61,613 nucleotides of DNA from Alkalihalobacillus sp. TS-13 (GCF_019720915.1 NZ_JAHKSI010000010.1:1-61613); one strand, 5' to 3'; positions 31,588 to 39,820 are shown, numbered from the stretch's first letter. Program-made: numbers and translations. Notes: generated by a model not told the origin, from the sequence alone.

Positions 31588-32124
31588 ATGAAAGCCACAG
31601 GTATCGTACGTCGTATTGACGATCTGGGTCGGGTCGTCATTCCTAAGGAAATCAGAAGAACCCTGCGGATTCGCGAAGGGGATCCTCTTGAGATTTTTGT
31701 TGATCGTGAAGGGGAAGTCATCCTGAAAAAGTATTCTCCTATCAGTGAACTTGGGGATTTCGCCCAGGAGTATGCTGAATCCTTATATGAGCATACACAG
31801 CATATTACATTAATATCAGATCGTGATGCATTCATCGCTGTAGCTGGTGGAGGGAAAAAGGACTACTTGAATAAGAATATCGGAAAAGTGATTGAAACGT
31901 CGATGAGTGATCGGAAAACTGTCGTATCGAGCCAGGCCACATCTGTTGAAGTAGTTGATGGCAATAGTGAGACAGTCTCCCATATCATCGCACCTATAGT
32001 AGCGAATGGAGATCCTATCGGTGCCGTTGTTTTACTTTCAAAAACGGACAAGCAGGTTGGCGACATCGAACAGAAGTTAGCTGAAACCGCAGCCGGTTTC
32101 TTAGCCAAACAAATGGAACAATGA
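31588..32124 (+). CDS. spoVT: Stage V sporulation protein T
   Basis: A 178-residue forespore regulator that adjusts sigma-G-dependent genes. Residues 1-53 are an AbrB-type swapped-hairpin DNA-binding domain (ATGIVRRIDDLGRVVIPKEIRRTLRIREGDPLEIF). Residues 60-178 form a GAF-like effector domain. The start at 31588 aligns with the family and has GTGAGGG upstream; in-frame upstream starts would add 27 unrelated residues and lie just after the sigma-G promoter. A terminator follows. Confidence 0.97.
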   Translation: MKATGIVRRIDDLGRVVIPKEIRRTLRIREGDPLEIFVDREGEVILKKYSPISELGDFAQEYAESLYEHTQHITLISDRDAFIAVAGGGKKDYLNKNIGKVIETSMSDRKTVVSSQATSVEVVDGNSETVSHIIAPIVANGDPIGAVVLLSKTDKQVGDIEQKLAETAAGFLAKQMEQ

Positions 32125-32128
32125 GAGG

Positions 32129-32156
32129 AAGAAGCAGGTGATCTGCTTCTTTTTCG
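32129..32156 (+). terminator. spoVT terminator
   Basis: The stem AAGAAGCAG/CTGCTTCTT with loop GTGAT is followed by five T. Confidence 0.9.
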
Positions 32157-32177
32157 TTTCTACAGGTTTTGTAAATC

Positions 32178-32615
32178 GTAATTTCAACACTCCTGTGGGA
32201 AAAGTGATCCAGGCGGGACATAGTTAGCCATGTTTTCAGTTAACGGACACCAGAGCCGTTATTTGTGAATATAATCGGTGTTTCTGAATTTTACCGGACA
32301 TCAGAGCCGTTATTTGTGAATATAGCAGCTGATTTTCTATGATATTTGTGAAATAAGGTCCCTGGTGTCCGTTAAGTTTTTAAAATGCCATTGTTTTGGT
32401 CAATTAAGGTCTCCTGTGTCCGTTACCGGGTAAGTGCAACTTGATTTCAGGGATAGAGTAAGGAAAGGAGGCATGCAGAATTAGGCCAATACATAGAAGA
32501 GATGTCTATCTTCACGACCAGTCAATTAGCTCACTTCAGACTTCCCTGCGGTGGGCTATGCATTGATTGACATCTTATGTGTAGCCAACGGAAAGGAAAT
32601 GAATTTAGTTAGCAA
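32178..32615 (+). repeat. Type A repeat interrupted by a CGGACACC repeat cluster
   Basis: The type A 5' part (CACTCCTGTGGGAAAAGTG, about 32178-32222) and 3' part (GAAGAGATGTCTATCTTCAC onward, about 32496-32615) are separated by about 270 bp. That insert holds four copies of a short repeat: two direct copies with core TTAACGGACACCAGAGCCGT (32240-32273, 32291-32324) and two inverted copies (32351-32375, 32402-32424). The inserted copies are more alike than the flanking type A halves are to other type A elements. Confidence 0.6.
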
Positions 32616-32644
32616 AACGAAACTGCATGGTAACGCTACTCAGA

Positions 32645-32671
32645 TTCAACATATTTAATTCGTGATATAAT
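32645..32671 (+). promoter_or_regulatory. Possible yabM promoter
   Basis: A TATAAT box (32666-32671) preceded by TG one base away (extended -10). The -35 is weak (TTCAAC, 15 bp spacing). Confidence 0.35.
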
Positions 32672-32750
32672 GGCATGGATGTGTATTTGTTCTAGCAGCA
32701 GCGTACTAGATTACCAAGACGCTTGTGTTTTTTAAGGATGTGTAAATGAA

Positions 32751-34349
32751 GTGAATTATATAGATGTTCAGAAGTCATTCTGGAAAGGAACCCTCGTCAT
32801 TTCAGGGGCAGCATTATTTGTAAAGGTGCTGAGCGCTTTTTACAGAATTCCTTATCAGAATATAGCGGGAGATTTGGGTCTTTACGTTTATCAGCAGGTG
32901 TACCCTTTCTATGCGATTGCTTTCGCTTTAAGCCTGTATGGTTTTCCGCTGATGCTTTCGAAAATCATATCTGAAAATGAAAAAAATCAAGTTAAAAATA
33001 CATTGACGACCACTTTCATCGGATTGAGCAGTTTTTTTATACTGGTCTTTTTTCTATTGTATAGTACGGCACCAATGATTGCTGAAGCAATGAATGATCC
33101 GTTACTTGTAAGCCCACTTCGAATGTCGTCTTACTCTTTTTTATTCGTTCCGCTTCTATCGGTGACAAGAGGCTACTTCCAGGGACAAGAGGACATGACC
33201 CCGACTGCAATATCTCAAGTTTTTGAACAGTTCGTTAGAGTGGCTATGATTTTACTATTGACGATCTGGTTTGTTTCACAAGGTGCTGACCGGTATCTGG
33301 TTGGTACGGCAGCTGTTTTCGGTGGATTAGCCGGAAGTCTTGTATCCGTTATCGTGTTGGTGCTATTCCTCCGTAAACAAAAATTGAAAATGGATACTCC
33401 TGAAAAGGTATCGTTTCGAGAAACCCTGACTATCATGGGGACAGTTTTGAGAGGTGGTATCGCGATATGCATTACTGCTGTCATGCTTGCGTTATTTCAA
33501 TTGATTGATGCCTTACAGGTAGTGCCGGGGTTACAGGTTAGCGGTATGGAAGTGTTGGATGCGAAGGTGTACAAAGGTGTATATGACCGTGGCCAACCGT
33601 TGCTTCAATTAGGTACAGTGATAGCGACTGCAATGGCACTGCCTTTGATTCCTTTCATAGCTAAATCGAGACAGGTCAAGGATGATGGGCAAATCAATAC
33701 GTTCGCAGGGTTATCATTGAAATTCAGCTTCATTATCGGCGGCGCGGCAGCTGTTGGGCTGGCTGTGATCATTGTTCCGACGAATATTTTTTTGTACGAA
33801 GACAGCAATGGATCCTTCGCCCTCGGAATATTAGGGGCAGCGGTTTTCTTCGGATCGCTTGCAATCACCTCCTCTGCAGTATTGCAAGGACTCGGTAAAA
33901 TCGGTTTTCCGGTCTTATTCATTCTTTTAGCGATGGTGTTAAAAGCGGTCTTGAACAGTTTTCTATTGCCGGTGTACGGCATTTCCGGTGTAGCGTTAAC
34001 CACTGTGATCAGTACTGCGTTCGTAGCCTTATTTAATTTGTTGGTTGTGCAGAGATTGACCTATGTCTTCAATGTGCAGAGGTTTTACAGTGGAAAAGTG
34101 CTCGTATCCTTAATTCTGATGGCTCTTACCACGTTTTTATGGAAAGAGCTATGGTTCTTTCTCCTTCCGGAAGGAAATCGTGCAGCGGCTGGCTTTACTG
34201 CTGTCTCAAGTGCATTGGTCGGAGCAGGTGTGTATGTGGTTGCACTTGTCTATTTGAACGTATGGAAATACGAAGAAATCGTCATGCTTCCTAAAGGGAA
34301 ACGTCTAGTGAAATGGTTTTATAAAGAAAGGAGCGGTGAAAATGACTAA
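32751..34349 (+). CDS. yabM: MOP-superfamily polysaccharide/lipid flippase-like membrane protein YabM
   Basis: A 532-residue integral membrane protein with about 14 predicted transmembrane segments, of the polysaccharide biosynthesis/MviN-MATE group (SpoVB-related); same length as B. subtilis YabM. It begins with the conserved FWKGTLVISGAALFVKVLSAFYRIPYQN segment (residues 8-35). Family members move lipid-linked sugars across the membrane; the substrate here is unknown. The start is GTG at 32751, with AAGGATG upstream; the nearby ATG reads into a stop. It overlaps yabN by 8 bp. Confidence 0.92.
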   Translation: MNYIDVQKSFWKGTLVISGAALFVKVLSAFYRIPYQNIAGDLGLYVYQQVYPFYAIAFALSLYGFPLMLSKIISENEKNQVKNTLTTTFIGLSSFFILVFFLLYSTAPMIAEAMNDPLLVSPLRMSSYSFLFVPLLSVTRGYFQGQEDMTPTAISQVFEQFVRVAMILLLTIWFVSQGADRYLVGTAAVFGGLAGSLVSVIVLVLFLRKQKLKMDTPEKVSFRETLTIMGTVLRGGIAICITAVMLALFQLIDALQVVPGLQVSGMEVLDAKVYKGVYDRGQPLLQLGTVIATAMALPLIPFIAKSRQVKDDGQINTFAGLSLKFSFIIGGAAAVGLAVIIVPTNIFLYEDSNGSFALGILGAAVFFGSLAITSSAVLQGLGKIGFPVLFILLAMVLKAVLNSFLLPVYGISGVALTTVISTAFVALFNLLVVQRLTYVFNVQRFYSGKVLVSLILMALTTFLWKELWFFLLPEGNRAAAGFTAVSSALVGAGVYVVALVYLNVWKYEEIVMLPKGKRLVKWFYKERSGEND

Positions 34350-35826
34350 TACGATAACAGTTGTCGGAGTAGGTGCGGGAGATCTTGAACAAATTCCATA
34401 TGGTGTGTATAAATTGCTGAAAGAGGCTGATAGAGTTTTTCTTCGCACGAAGGAGCACCCTGTGATTGAAGAACTTCAAAAAGAAGGATTAGTATTCCAG
34501 AGCTTTGATGAACTGTATGAACAAGAGGCAGAGTTTGAAAATGTGTATGAAGAGATCGTCCGTCACTTGTTGAAGGAAGTGGAAAACCGTAATCTCATCT
34601 ATGTGGTGCCCGGTCATCCCTTAGTAGCTGAACAGACGGTACAGCTCCTTTTACAAAGAGAGCAAGAAGAGGGTCCTGCCATTGAAATACGAGGCGGACA
34701 GAGCTTTTTGGATTCGATGTTCCAGGCATTGAAAATCGATCCGATTGATGGTTTCCAACTGCTTGATGGAACTGTACTTTCTGCAGAACAGCCTAACATC
34801 CAACAGCATGTCATCGTTGCGCAGGTTTACGATGCAATGATTGCTTCTCATGTGAAGTTGTCGTTGATGGAACGTTATCCAGATGACCATCCTGTACATA
34901 TTGTCACTGCAGCTGGATCTCGCAATGAATCGATTGTTTCTGTGCCGCTTTTCGAAATGGACCGCCATGTAGAGGTGAATAATTTGACGGCTGTATATGT
35001 GGAACCAATCCAGGATGCCAATCTATTGAGTAGGGAATTCACACAATTACGGAATGTCATCCGTACATTGAGAGGACCGGACGGTTGTCCTTGGGATAAA
35101 AAACAGACTCATGAAAGCCTTCGCCGCTACCTGCTTGAAGAAGCCTACGAAGTAATTGAAGCAATCGATAACGAAGATGATGAGCATTTGACTGAAGAGC
35201 TGGGGGATGTGCTGCTCCAGGTGATGCTCCATGCCCAAATCGGGGAGGATCATGGTTATTTTTCAATCGATGATGTGATTAAAACCCTGACAGAAAAAAT
35301 GATACGACGTCACCCGCACGTTTTCGGCGAGAAGACCCTCGATACAGCCGAGGAAGTAAAACAGACGTGGGATGAAATCAAAAAAGCTGAAAAAGCAAAT
35401 GATCCCCAACATTATGTTGAATCGATCCTAGATGGAATTGATCAATTCCCTGCATTGATCCGAGCTGAGAAATTACAAAAGAAAGCCGCGAAGGCAGGGT
35501 TTGATTGGGACCATATCGAACCGATCCTCCATAAGATCAATGAAGAACTGTCCGAGCTTCAAGAAGCCGCAAAATCCGCCAATCGTGATGAAATGGAAGG
35601 CGAGCTTGGAGATTGTTTATTTGCACTCGTCAATCTGTCCCGTTATTATGGGATTGACCCTGAGTTAGCTCTTACTCGGACGAATCGCAAGTTCTATAGT
35701 CGCTTTCGTCATATTGAAGAAGAGCTGAGAAAGAAAGATGTCTCTTTTGAGGATGCATCGCTAGAGGAAATGGACTTTTTCTGGGAACAAGCAAAAAAAA
35801 TGTCTAAAAAGAAGGATTCTAACTAG
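34342..35826 (+). CDS. yabN: Tetrapyrrole methylase/MazG NTP pyrophosphohydrolase fusion YabN
   Basis: A 494-residue two-domain protein. Residues 1-220 form a tetrapyrrole (corrin/porphyrin) methylase fold (TITVVGVGAGDLEQ at 4-17, VVPGHPLVAE near 90). Residues 225-494 hold a duplicated MazG domain (GCPWDKKQTHESLRRYL near 248, then ELGDVLLQVMLHAQ with the Mg-binding EExxE/D helices). MazG cleaves NTPs to NMP and PPi and so limits aberrant nucleotides. The ATG at 34342 is chosen for the GAAAGGAG 8 bases upstream; a GTG two codons earlier is possible. Confidence 0.94.
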   Translation: MTNTITVVGVGAGDLEQIPYGVYKLLKEADRVFLRTKEHPVIEELQKEGLVFQSFDELYEQEAEFENVYEEIVRHLLKEVENRNLIYVVPGHPLVAEQTVQLLLQREQEEGPAIEIRGGQSFLDSMFQALKIDPIDGFQLLDGTVLSAEQPNIQQHVIVAQVYDAMIASHVKLSLMERYPDDHPVHIVTAAGSRNESIVSVPLFEMDRHVEVNNLTAVYVEPIQDANLLSREFTQLRNVIRTLRGPDGCPWDKKQTHESLRRYLLEEAYEVIEAIDNEDDEHLTEELGDVLLQVMLHAQIGEDHGYFSIDDVIKTLTEKMIRRHPHVFGEKTLDTAEEVKQTWDEIKKAEKANDPQHYVESILDGIDQFPALIRAEKLQKKAAKAGFDWDHIEPILHKINEELSELQEAAKSANRDEMEGELGDCLFALVNLSRYYGIDPELALTRTNRKFYSRFRHIEEELRKKDVSFEDASLEEMDFFWEQAKKMSKKKDSN

Positions 35827-35927
35827 ATGTAGAGAATTTTATTCTTTGGAATGGTCAAAGAAAGCGCTCCTCATGCGAATTTGTCTATCAAACAAACGAA
35901 AACGAAAAAAATTAGGAGGTACATAAA

Positions 35928-36200
35928 ATGAATAAAAATGATCTAGTCAACAATATCGCTGAAAAAGAAGGTCTTACGAAGAAAGACGTTGAATCAGTAG
36001 TGAACAGTCTTTTGACAGAAATTACAGATGCTCTTAAAGAAGGCGACAAGGTACAGTTTGTCGGTTTTGGTACTTTTGAGACAAGAGAACGCTCAAGCCG
36101 TACAGGACGCAATCCTCAAACTGGTGAAACAATTGAAATTCCAGCATCTACAGTTCCTGCATTCCGTGCTGGGAACAAGTTGAAAGAAGCCGTAAAATAA
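35928..36200 (+). CDS. hup: HU family DNA-binding protein
   Basis: A 90-residue nucleoid-associated HU homologue that bends and compacts DNA as a dimer. It has NKNDLVNNIAEKEGLTKKD at the N terminus, the VGFGTFETRERSSRTGRNPQTGE arm region (about 44-66, with the intercalating Pro at the arm tip) and a VPAFRAGNKLKEAV C terminus. A perfect AGGAGG site lies before the ATG. It directly abuts rqcP. In B. subtilis no HU gene sits here (hbs is elsewhere), so this is either a relocated hbs or a second HU. Confidence 0.95.
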   Translation: MNKNDLVNNIAEKEGLTKKDVESVVNSLLTEITDALKEGDKVQFVGFGTFETRERSSRTGRNPQTGETIEIPASTVPAFRAGNKLKEAVK

Positions 36201-36464
36201 ATGCGTTTAGATAAGTTTTTGAAGGTTTCTCGCTTGATCAAACGACGTACTGTCGCCAAAGAGATATCTGATCAAGGAAGAATCCTCATTAACGGGAATG
36301 CCGGGAAGGCGTCCTCAAACGTCCAACCTGGAGATGAACTTCAGATCCGTTTTGGACAAAAAATTGTTACAGTCAAAATAGAAGACTTAAAAGAGACAAC
36401 AAAAAAAGAAGATGCTGCATCCATGTATAAAGTGATAAGTGAAACCCGTGTGAACGAGGGCTAG
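36201..36464 (+). CDS. rqcP: Ribosome-associated quality control protein RqcP
   Basis: An 87-residue S4-domain RNA-binding protein (YabO/Hsp15 family). In B. subtilis RqcP works with RqcH on obstructed 50S subunits to add alanine tails to stalled peptides. The S4 fold occupies about 1-65: [21 protein letters not shown], then [16 protein letters not shown]. The ATG follows the hup stop without any gap. There is no separate Shine-Dalgarno site, suggesting translational coupling to hup. Confidence 0.95.
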   Translation: MRLDKFLKVSRLIKRRTVAKEISDQGRILINGNAGKASSNVQPGDELQIRFGQKIVTVKIEDLKETTKKEDAASMYKVISETRVNEG

Positions 36465-36518
36465 TAATCAGGGTGCAGAGCTTCAAACCGTAATTTATTA
36501 CGAGGGGTTAAATATAAG

Positions 36519-36634
36519 AAAGGTCGATCACAAAAATTGTGAGGCAGTCTGGCCACCATTTCAAAGCATAAGATTTTTAATGTTTTTGAAATGAAGTGGT
36601 ATCTTCTGCTGAACATATGTGGTCGATCTTTTTT
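36519..36634 (+). ncRNA. Candidate structured RNA or large terminator between rqcP and yabP
   Basis: A rod-like fold: 13-bp closing stem (36519-36531 with 36619-36631, two G-T pairs), inner stem GGCAG/CTGCT (36543-36547 with 36606-36610), and a long hairpin CCAC-CATTTCAAA/TTTGAAATG-AA-GTGG (36553-36565 with 36585-36599). The closing stem runs into a T-run. A second hairpin CACAA/TTGTG (36529-36541) competes with the closing stem. It may only terminate rqcP transcription, but it is far larger than the other terminators here. Confidence 0.4.
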
Positions 36635-36749
36635 AATTTGGCATTAGCGAGTATTCTATATTTACAGATCAGGATGCTCTCATAGGCTTGTTCTAAAAAT
36701 GCCCCGTTCCTCATACATTGGTACAAACCATGTGTGGGGAGGAGTCTAT

Positions 36750-37067
36750 ATGGACCAGTACTATGATTACAATGGGTCATCTTACAATAATAAAACCACG
36801 ACAGCACCGGACCATGATATAAAAATGAGAGGCAGAAAATCGCTTGATATCACTGGCGTAAAGCAGGTTGAAAGCTTCGATAATGAGGAGTTTTTGCTTG
36901 AAACGTCAATGGGGTTCCTTGCAGTCAGGGGCTATAACCTGAAAATGAAAAACTTGAATCTCGAACAAGGCCTTGTTTCGATTGAAGGAAAGGTATTCGA
37001 TCTTGTGTATTTAGATCAGCAACAGGGAGATAAGGCTAAAGGGTTTTTTAGCAAGCTGTTCAAATGA
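36750..37067 (+). CDS. yabP: Sporulation protein YabP
   Basis: A 105-residue YabP-family protein (related to YqfC), made in the mother cell under sigma-E in B. subtilis and needed for normal sporulation. The conserved RGRKSLDITGVKQVESFDNEEFLLETSMGFL region spans about 30-60, and the C terminus holds VSIEGKVFDLVYLD. The start at 36750 follows GGGAGGAG by 7 bases; a start 17 codons upstream lacks a site. Its stop overlaps the yabQ start by 4 bp. No convincing sigma-E promoter could be assigned. Confidence 0.92.
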   Translation: MDQYYDYNGSSYNNKTTTAPDHDIKMRGRKSLDITGVKQVESFDNEEFLLETSMGFLAVRGYNLKMKNLNLEQGLVSIEGKVFDLVYLDQQQGDKAKGFFSKLFK

Positions 37068-37657
37068 GTCTGGATGTACAGCTTTATACGATTTTAGCCA
37101 TGGTTGGGAGCGGGATCTGGATCGGGATGGCACTTGATACGTATCATCGCTTCCAAACAAGGAACAAACGGTGGAATTGGTTAAGGTTTATCAATGATAT
37201 TATTTTCTGGTTCCTCCAGGCATTGATTATTTTCTACGTATTGCTCCAGGTCAATCAAGGTGAAGTCCGAGTTATCATCTTCCTGGCCCTTCTTTGTGGT
37301 TTTGCATGCTATCAAAGCCTGCTTCAGAAAGCTTACAAAAAACTGTTGGAAACTATCATATCCATCGTCGTTTGGATCGCGAAAATGATCAAGAGAATTT
37401 TTTGGACTTTTTTTGTTCATCCTGCGAAAGTCATATTGAATCTCCTTCTTTCCTTGAGTAAAATGATAGGTAGACTTCTTATCTCCATCCTTTTATTCGT
37501 ATCTCAAATTCTCCTTTTCCCTCTTAAAATGTTTGGAATCACAGCCTTAGTGGAAAAAACAAAGGATAAATTAATTGCTAAACTAAAGGAAAAAGCAGGA
37601 ATTCTTAAAAAGCCAACGAATAAGGTGAAAGAATGGATCGGAAAACTAAGAAGGTGA
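37064..37657 (+). CDS. yabQ: Spore cortex biosynthesis protein YabQ
   Basis: A 197-residue membrane protein; in B. subtilis YabQ localises to the forespore outer membrane and is required for cortex formation. About four hydrophobic segments are visible in the first 150 residues (near 4-24, 43-66, 72-88, 104-130). A basic C-terminal tail (KDKLIAKLKEKAGILKKPTNK) follows. It is coupled to yabP by a 4-bp overlap and followed 11 bp later by divIC. Confidence 0.92.
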   Translation: MSLDVQLYTILAMVGSGIWIGMALDTYHRFQTRNKRWNWLRFINDIIFWFLQALIIFYVLLQVNQGEVRVIIFLALLCGFACYQSLLQKAYKKLLETIISIVVWIAKMIKRIFWTFFVHPAKVILNLLLSLSKMIGRLLISILLFVSQILLFPLKMFGITALVEKTKDKLIAKLKEKAGILKKPTNKVKEWIGKLRR

Positions 37658-37668
37658 AGGAGGATCTG

Positions 37669-38052
37669 ATGGTGCAACAGAATGACAAAGTGACAGCTGT
37701 GAATGAAAGATATGTAGACCAAGAAAAGAAGAAACAAGAACGAGCACGTCGGAGAAAACAAGGTTTAGTAAGACGTCTAACGGTCTTTGGTGTATTGGTC
37801 GTCATCATGTTCACCGTCATGGTTGCTACCCTGACTTCTCAAGCTTCCGTCATCGCGGAAAAAAAAGAAAAAAAGGAAGCTGTTGAAGAACGATTGGAAG
37901 AAATCAAAGCTGAAAAGGCACAATTAAGTGAAGAAGTGAATAAACTACAAGACCCGGATTATATTGGTGAGGTCGCGCGAAGAGATTATAATATGTCCAA
38001 ACCAGGCGAGACGATCTTCAAACTCCCTGACAGTAAGGAAAAGGCACGTTGA
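37669..38052 (+). CDS. divIC: Cell division protein DivIC (FtsB-like)
   Basis: A 127-residue bitopic divisome protein of the DivIC/FtsB family, partner of FtsL and DivIB. The basic cytosolic N terminus (1-35) is followed by one transmembrane helix (about 36-58), a coiled coil (about 60-95) and the conserved extracellular DPDYIGEVARRDYNMSKPGE (95-114). The start at 37669 is preferred because AAGGAGG lies 7 bases upstream and it gives family length; an ATG at 37633 lies within yabQ. Essential in B. subtilis. Confidence 0.95.
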   Translation: MVQQNDKVTAVNERYVDQEKKKQERARRRKQGLVRRLTVFGVLVVIMFTVMVATLTSQASVIAEKKEKKEAVEERLEEIKAEKAQLSEEVNKLQDPDYIGEVARRDYNMSKPGETIFKLPDSKEKAR

Positions 38053-38122
38053 CCTTGGAATTTTGGGCATGTATAATAAAGTAAATTTGATTTTCATATT
38101 TTAAGGAGGAGCAATTTTTACA

Positions 38123-38542
38123 ATGACAATTGAAGTAGGCAGCAAATTAAAGGGAAAAGTATCAGGTATAACCCATTTTGGAGCATTTGTCGAGCTGCCA
38201 GATGGTATCACCGGTTTAGTCCACATCAGTGAGGTTGCCGATAATTATGTGAAGGATATCAACGAACATCTTTCTGTTGGAGACGAAGTTGAAGTTAAAG
38301 TCATCAATGTTGAATCAGATGGTAAAATTGGACTTTCAATCAAGAAAGCGAAAGACCAACCATCCCGTCCAAGGCAGGACCGCCCACGCGGAAGGGGAGG
38401 TAAGCCTAGAAGACAACACAATGAATTCGTTTCTTTCGAAGATAAGTTGAACCGTTTCCTAAAGGATAGTGAAGATCGTCTATCTACACTAAAAAGGCAG
38501 ACTGAATCTAAACGTGGAGGACGCGGAGCACGCCGGGGATAG
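38123..38542 (+). CDS. yabR: S1 domain RNA-binding protein YabR
   Basis: A 139-residue protein with one S1 RNA-binding domain (residues 1-72: GSKLKGKVSGITHFGAFVELPDG, LVHISEV, VGDEVEVKVINV). An Arg/Gly-rich basic tail follows (about 77-100 and 130-139), with an intervening helical segment. It resembles the polynucleotide phosphorylase S1 domain (general stress protein 13 group). The cellular role is not established. A TAAGGAGG site precedes the ATG. A terminator follows about 80 bp downstream. Confidence 0.92.
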   Translation: MTIEVGSKLKGKVSGITHFGAFVELPDGITGLVHISEVADNYVKDINEHLSVGDEVEVKVINVESDGKIGLSIKKAKDQPSRPRQDRPRGRGGKPRRQHNEFVSFEDKLNRFLKDSEDRLSTLKRQTESKRGGRGARRG

Positions 38543-38619
38543 TAAAATAATATCTGTTGCTTACCGATTGCAAGTAAAAATTACTCTTTAAATCGGAAAA
38601 CGCACGCATACGTATATAC

Positions 38620-38649
38620 AAACACCTGTTTCTGAACGGGTGTTTTTTA
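38620..38649 (+). terminator. yabR terminator
   Basis: The stem AACACCTGTT/AACGGGTGTT with loop TCTG is followed by six T. Confidence 0.88.
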
Positions 38650-38740
38650 TTTCCGGATCAACATCCAAAAATCTAACAAGCTAAAGGATTAAAGGCTTTT
38701 TTAGTTAAGATTGTTATTTTACAATTCCATTGTAATGGAT

Positions 38741-38847
38741 TGGAAATAAACTCGCTATCCGTGGGCGAACCGCAAGCCTCCTCGCTCGTACCTCGCTGTG
38801 GGGTCTCGCCTGGCTCGCTTTTCCCGCAGTAGTCTCGTATATTTCCA
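38741..38847 (-). repeat. Interspersed repeat, type B (copy B4, reversed)
   Basis: About 107 bp, the reverse complement of the other type B elements (blocks GCGAACCGCAAGCCTCCTCG, GGGGTCTCGCCTGGCTCGC, CCCGCAGTAGTCTCG). The ends TGGAAATA/TATTTCCA are a perfect 8-bp inverted repeat. It lies between yabR and the tRNA genes. Confidence 0.8.
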
Positions 38848-38949
38848 CTTCTTACAGTTTTTCATTGACCTCTATATCACATGATAACCACTCATTAGGA
38901 ACAAACCTTTAGAAACAGCCTAATTAAAATAAAAATGTCTAAAAAGTTA

Positions 38950-38978
38950 TTGACGGGATTCGAGATATCTTGTATTAT
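38950..38978 (+). promoter_or_regulatory. tRNA operon promoter (sigma-A)
   Basis: TTGACG (38950-38955), 17 bp, TATTAT (38973-38978), about 25 bp before the tRNA-Met 5' end. Confidence 0.8.
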
Positions 38979-39009
38979 TCTTGTTGTGTCTTTAAAACGT
39001 ATTGAAAAT

Positions 39010-39086
39010 GGCGGTGTAGCTCAGCTGGCTAGAGCGTACGGTTCATACCCGTGAGGTCGGGGGTTCGATCCCCTCCGCCGCTACCA
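39010..39086 (+). tRNA. tRNA-Met (CAT), elongator type
   Basis: A 77-nt cloverleaf including an encoded CCA end. The acceptor GGCGGTG pairs with CGCCGCT, the D-arm AGCTCAGC is standard, the anticodon loop has TTCATAC (CAT), and the T-arm GGGGGTTCGATCCCCTC is perfect. The first acceptor base pairs (as a G-T wobble), unlike initiator tRNA, so an elongator is favoured. Same place as trnSL-Met in B. subtilis. Confidence 0.95.
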
Positions 39087-39110
39087 TTTTTAGTGAGGTT
39101 AAAAAATACG

Positions 39111-39278
39111 ACGAATGATTAACCGCGAATTTTTTCGTTACTCGGATTTTCCGGTTCTCATGTATCGACGATATACATTCCGATCCTCAAATCTGTCCTG
39201 CCTCAAACTTCTTGTTTCTAATCCGCCGATTTTTTAACATCATTTAAAATAGTTAAACGAATGATTAACCGCGAATTT
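39111..39278 (+). repeat. 22-bp direct repeat between the two tRNA genes
   Basis: An identical 22-bp sequence (beginning ACGAATGATTAACC) is found at 39111-39132 and 39257-39278, separated by 124 bp of otherwise unremarkable spacer. It may record a deletion or insertion event between the tRNAs. Confidence 0.65.
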
Positions 39279-39303
39279 CATCGCAGGCGATTAAAAATTA
39301 TTA

Positions 39304-39378
39304 GGCCCCTTGGTCAAGTGGTTAAGACACCGCCCTTTCACGGCGGTAACACGGGTTCGAATCCCGTAGGGGTCACCA
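39304..39378 (+). tRNA. tRNA-Glu (TTC)
   Basis: A 75-nt cloverleaf with an encoded CCA end. The acceptor GGCCCCT pairs with AGGGGTC, the anticodon loop is CTTTCAC (TTC), and the T-arm ACGGGTTCGAATCCCGT is perfect. It is co-transcribed with tRNA-Met and followed by a terminator. Confidence 0.97.
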
Positions 39379-39394
39379 TTTCATATATAATGAC

Positions 39395-39428
39395 AACTGT
39401 CCCGCTAATGCGTTGGACAGTTTTTTAT
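39395..39428 (+). terminator. tRNA operon terminator
   Basis: The stem AACTGTCC/GGACAGTT is followed by six T. Confidence 0.88.
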
Positions 39429-39787
39429 TTGAATGTCTATGCGAAATTACCTGATGTAAGTGCTCCATGAATGCTTCATAAAGACCGTTCGAGCACGAAC
39501 AACGGGGGTGAGGTCCTCATAAAATCATTCGACTCCCCTCGCAAAAACAGCCATGTTCAGGCTTTTATACTCCAACAAATGTAGAATTATCAACTCTTTC
39601 ACTGTAGTTATAGATGCTTCGCCATATTTTTACTTCTCTTGGCAGCTTACGGATAACGATGGCTAGCTATTATGAATGCTAGGGTTTTCCAACACTTTTA
39701 CTCCTCTTTTAATTATCTGAAAATTGAATCTTATTGGCGCTCAGAATCGTAACCCGTCGAGAAGTTTTTTCACCTGGGTCTGTTCGT
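39429..39787. other. Intergenic region upstream of spoIIE, no gene seen
   Basis: No gene or family repeat was recognised. At its right end CGTCGAG (39756-39762), about 26 bp before the -35 of the spoIIE promoter, is a weak match (5 of 7) to a Spo0A box. Confidence 0.4.
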
Positions 39788-39820
39788 TTGACAAAAAAAG
39801 TATTCTTCCTGTGTTTTAAT
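39788..39820 (+). promoter_or_regulatory. spoIIE promoter, Spo0A type with 21-bp spacing
   Basis: TTGACA (39788-39793) and TTTAAT (39815-39820) are 21 bp apart. This abnormal spacing is the known hallmark of the Spo0A-activated sigma-A promoters of spoIIE and spoIIG. Confidence 0.75.
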
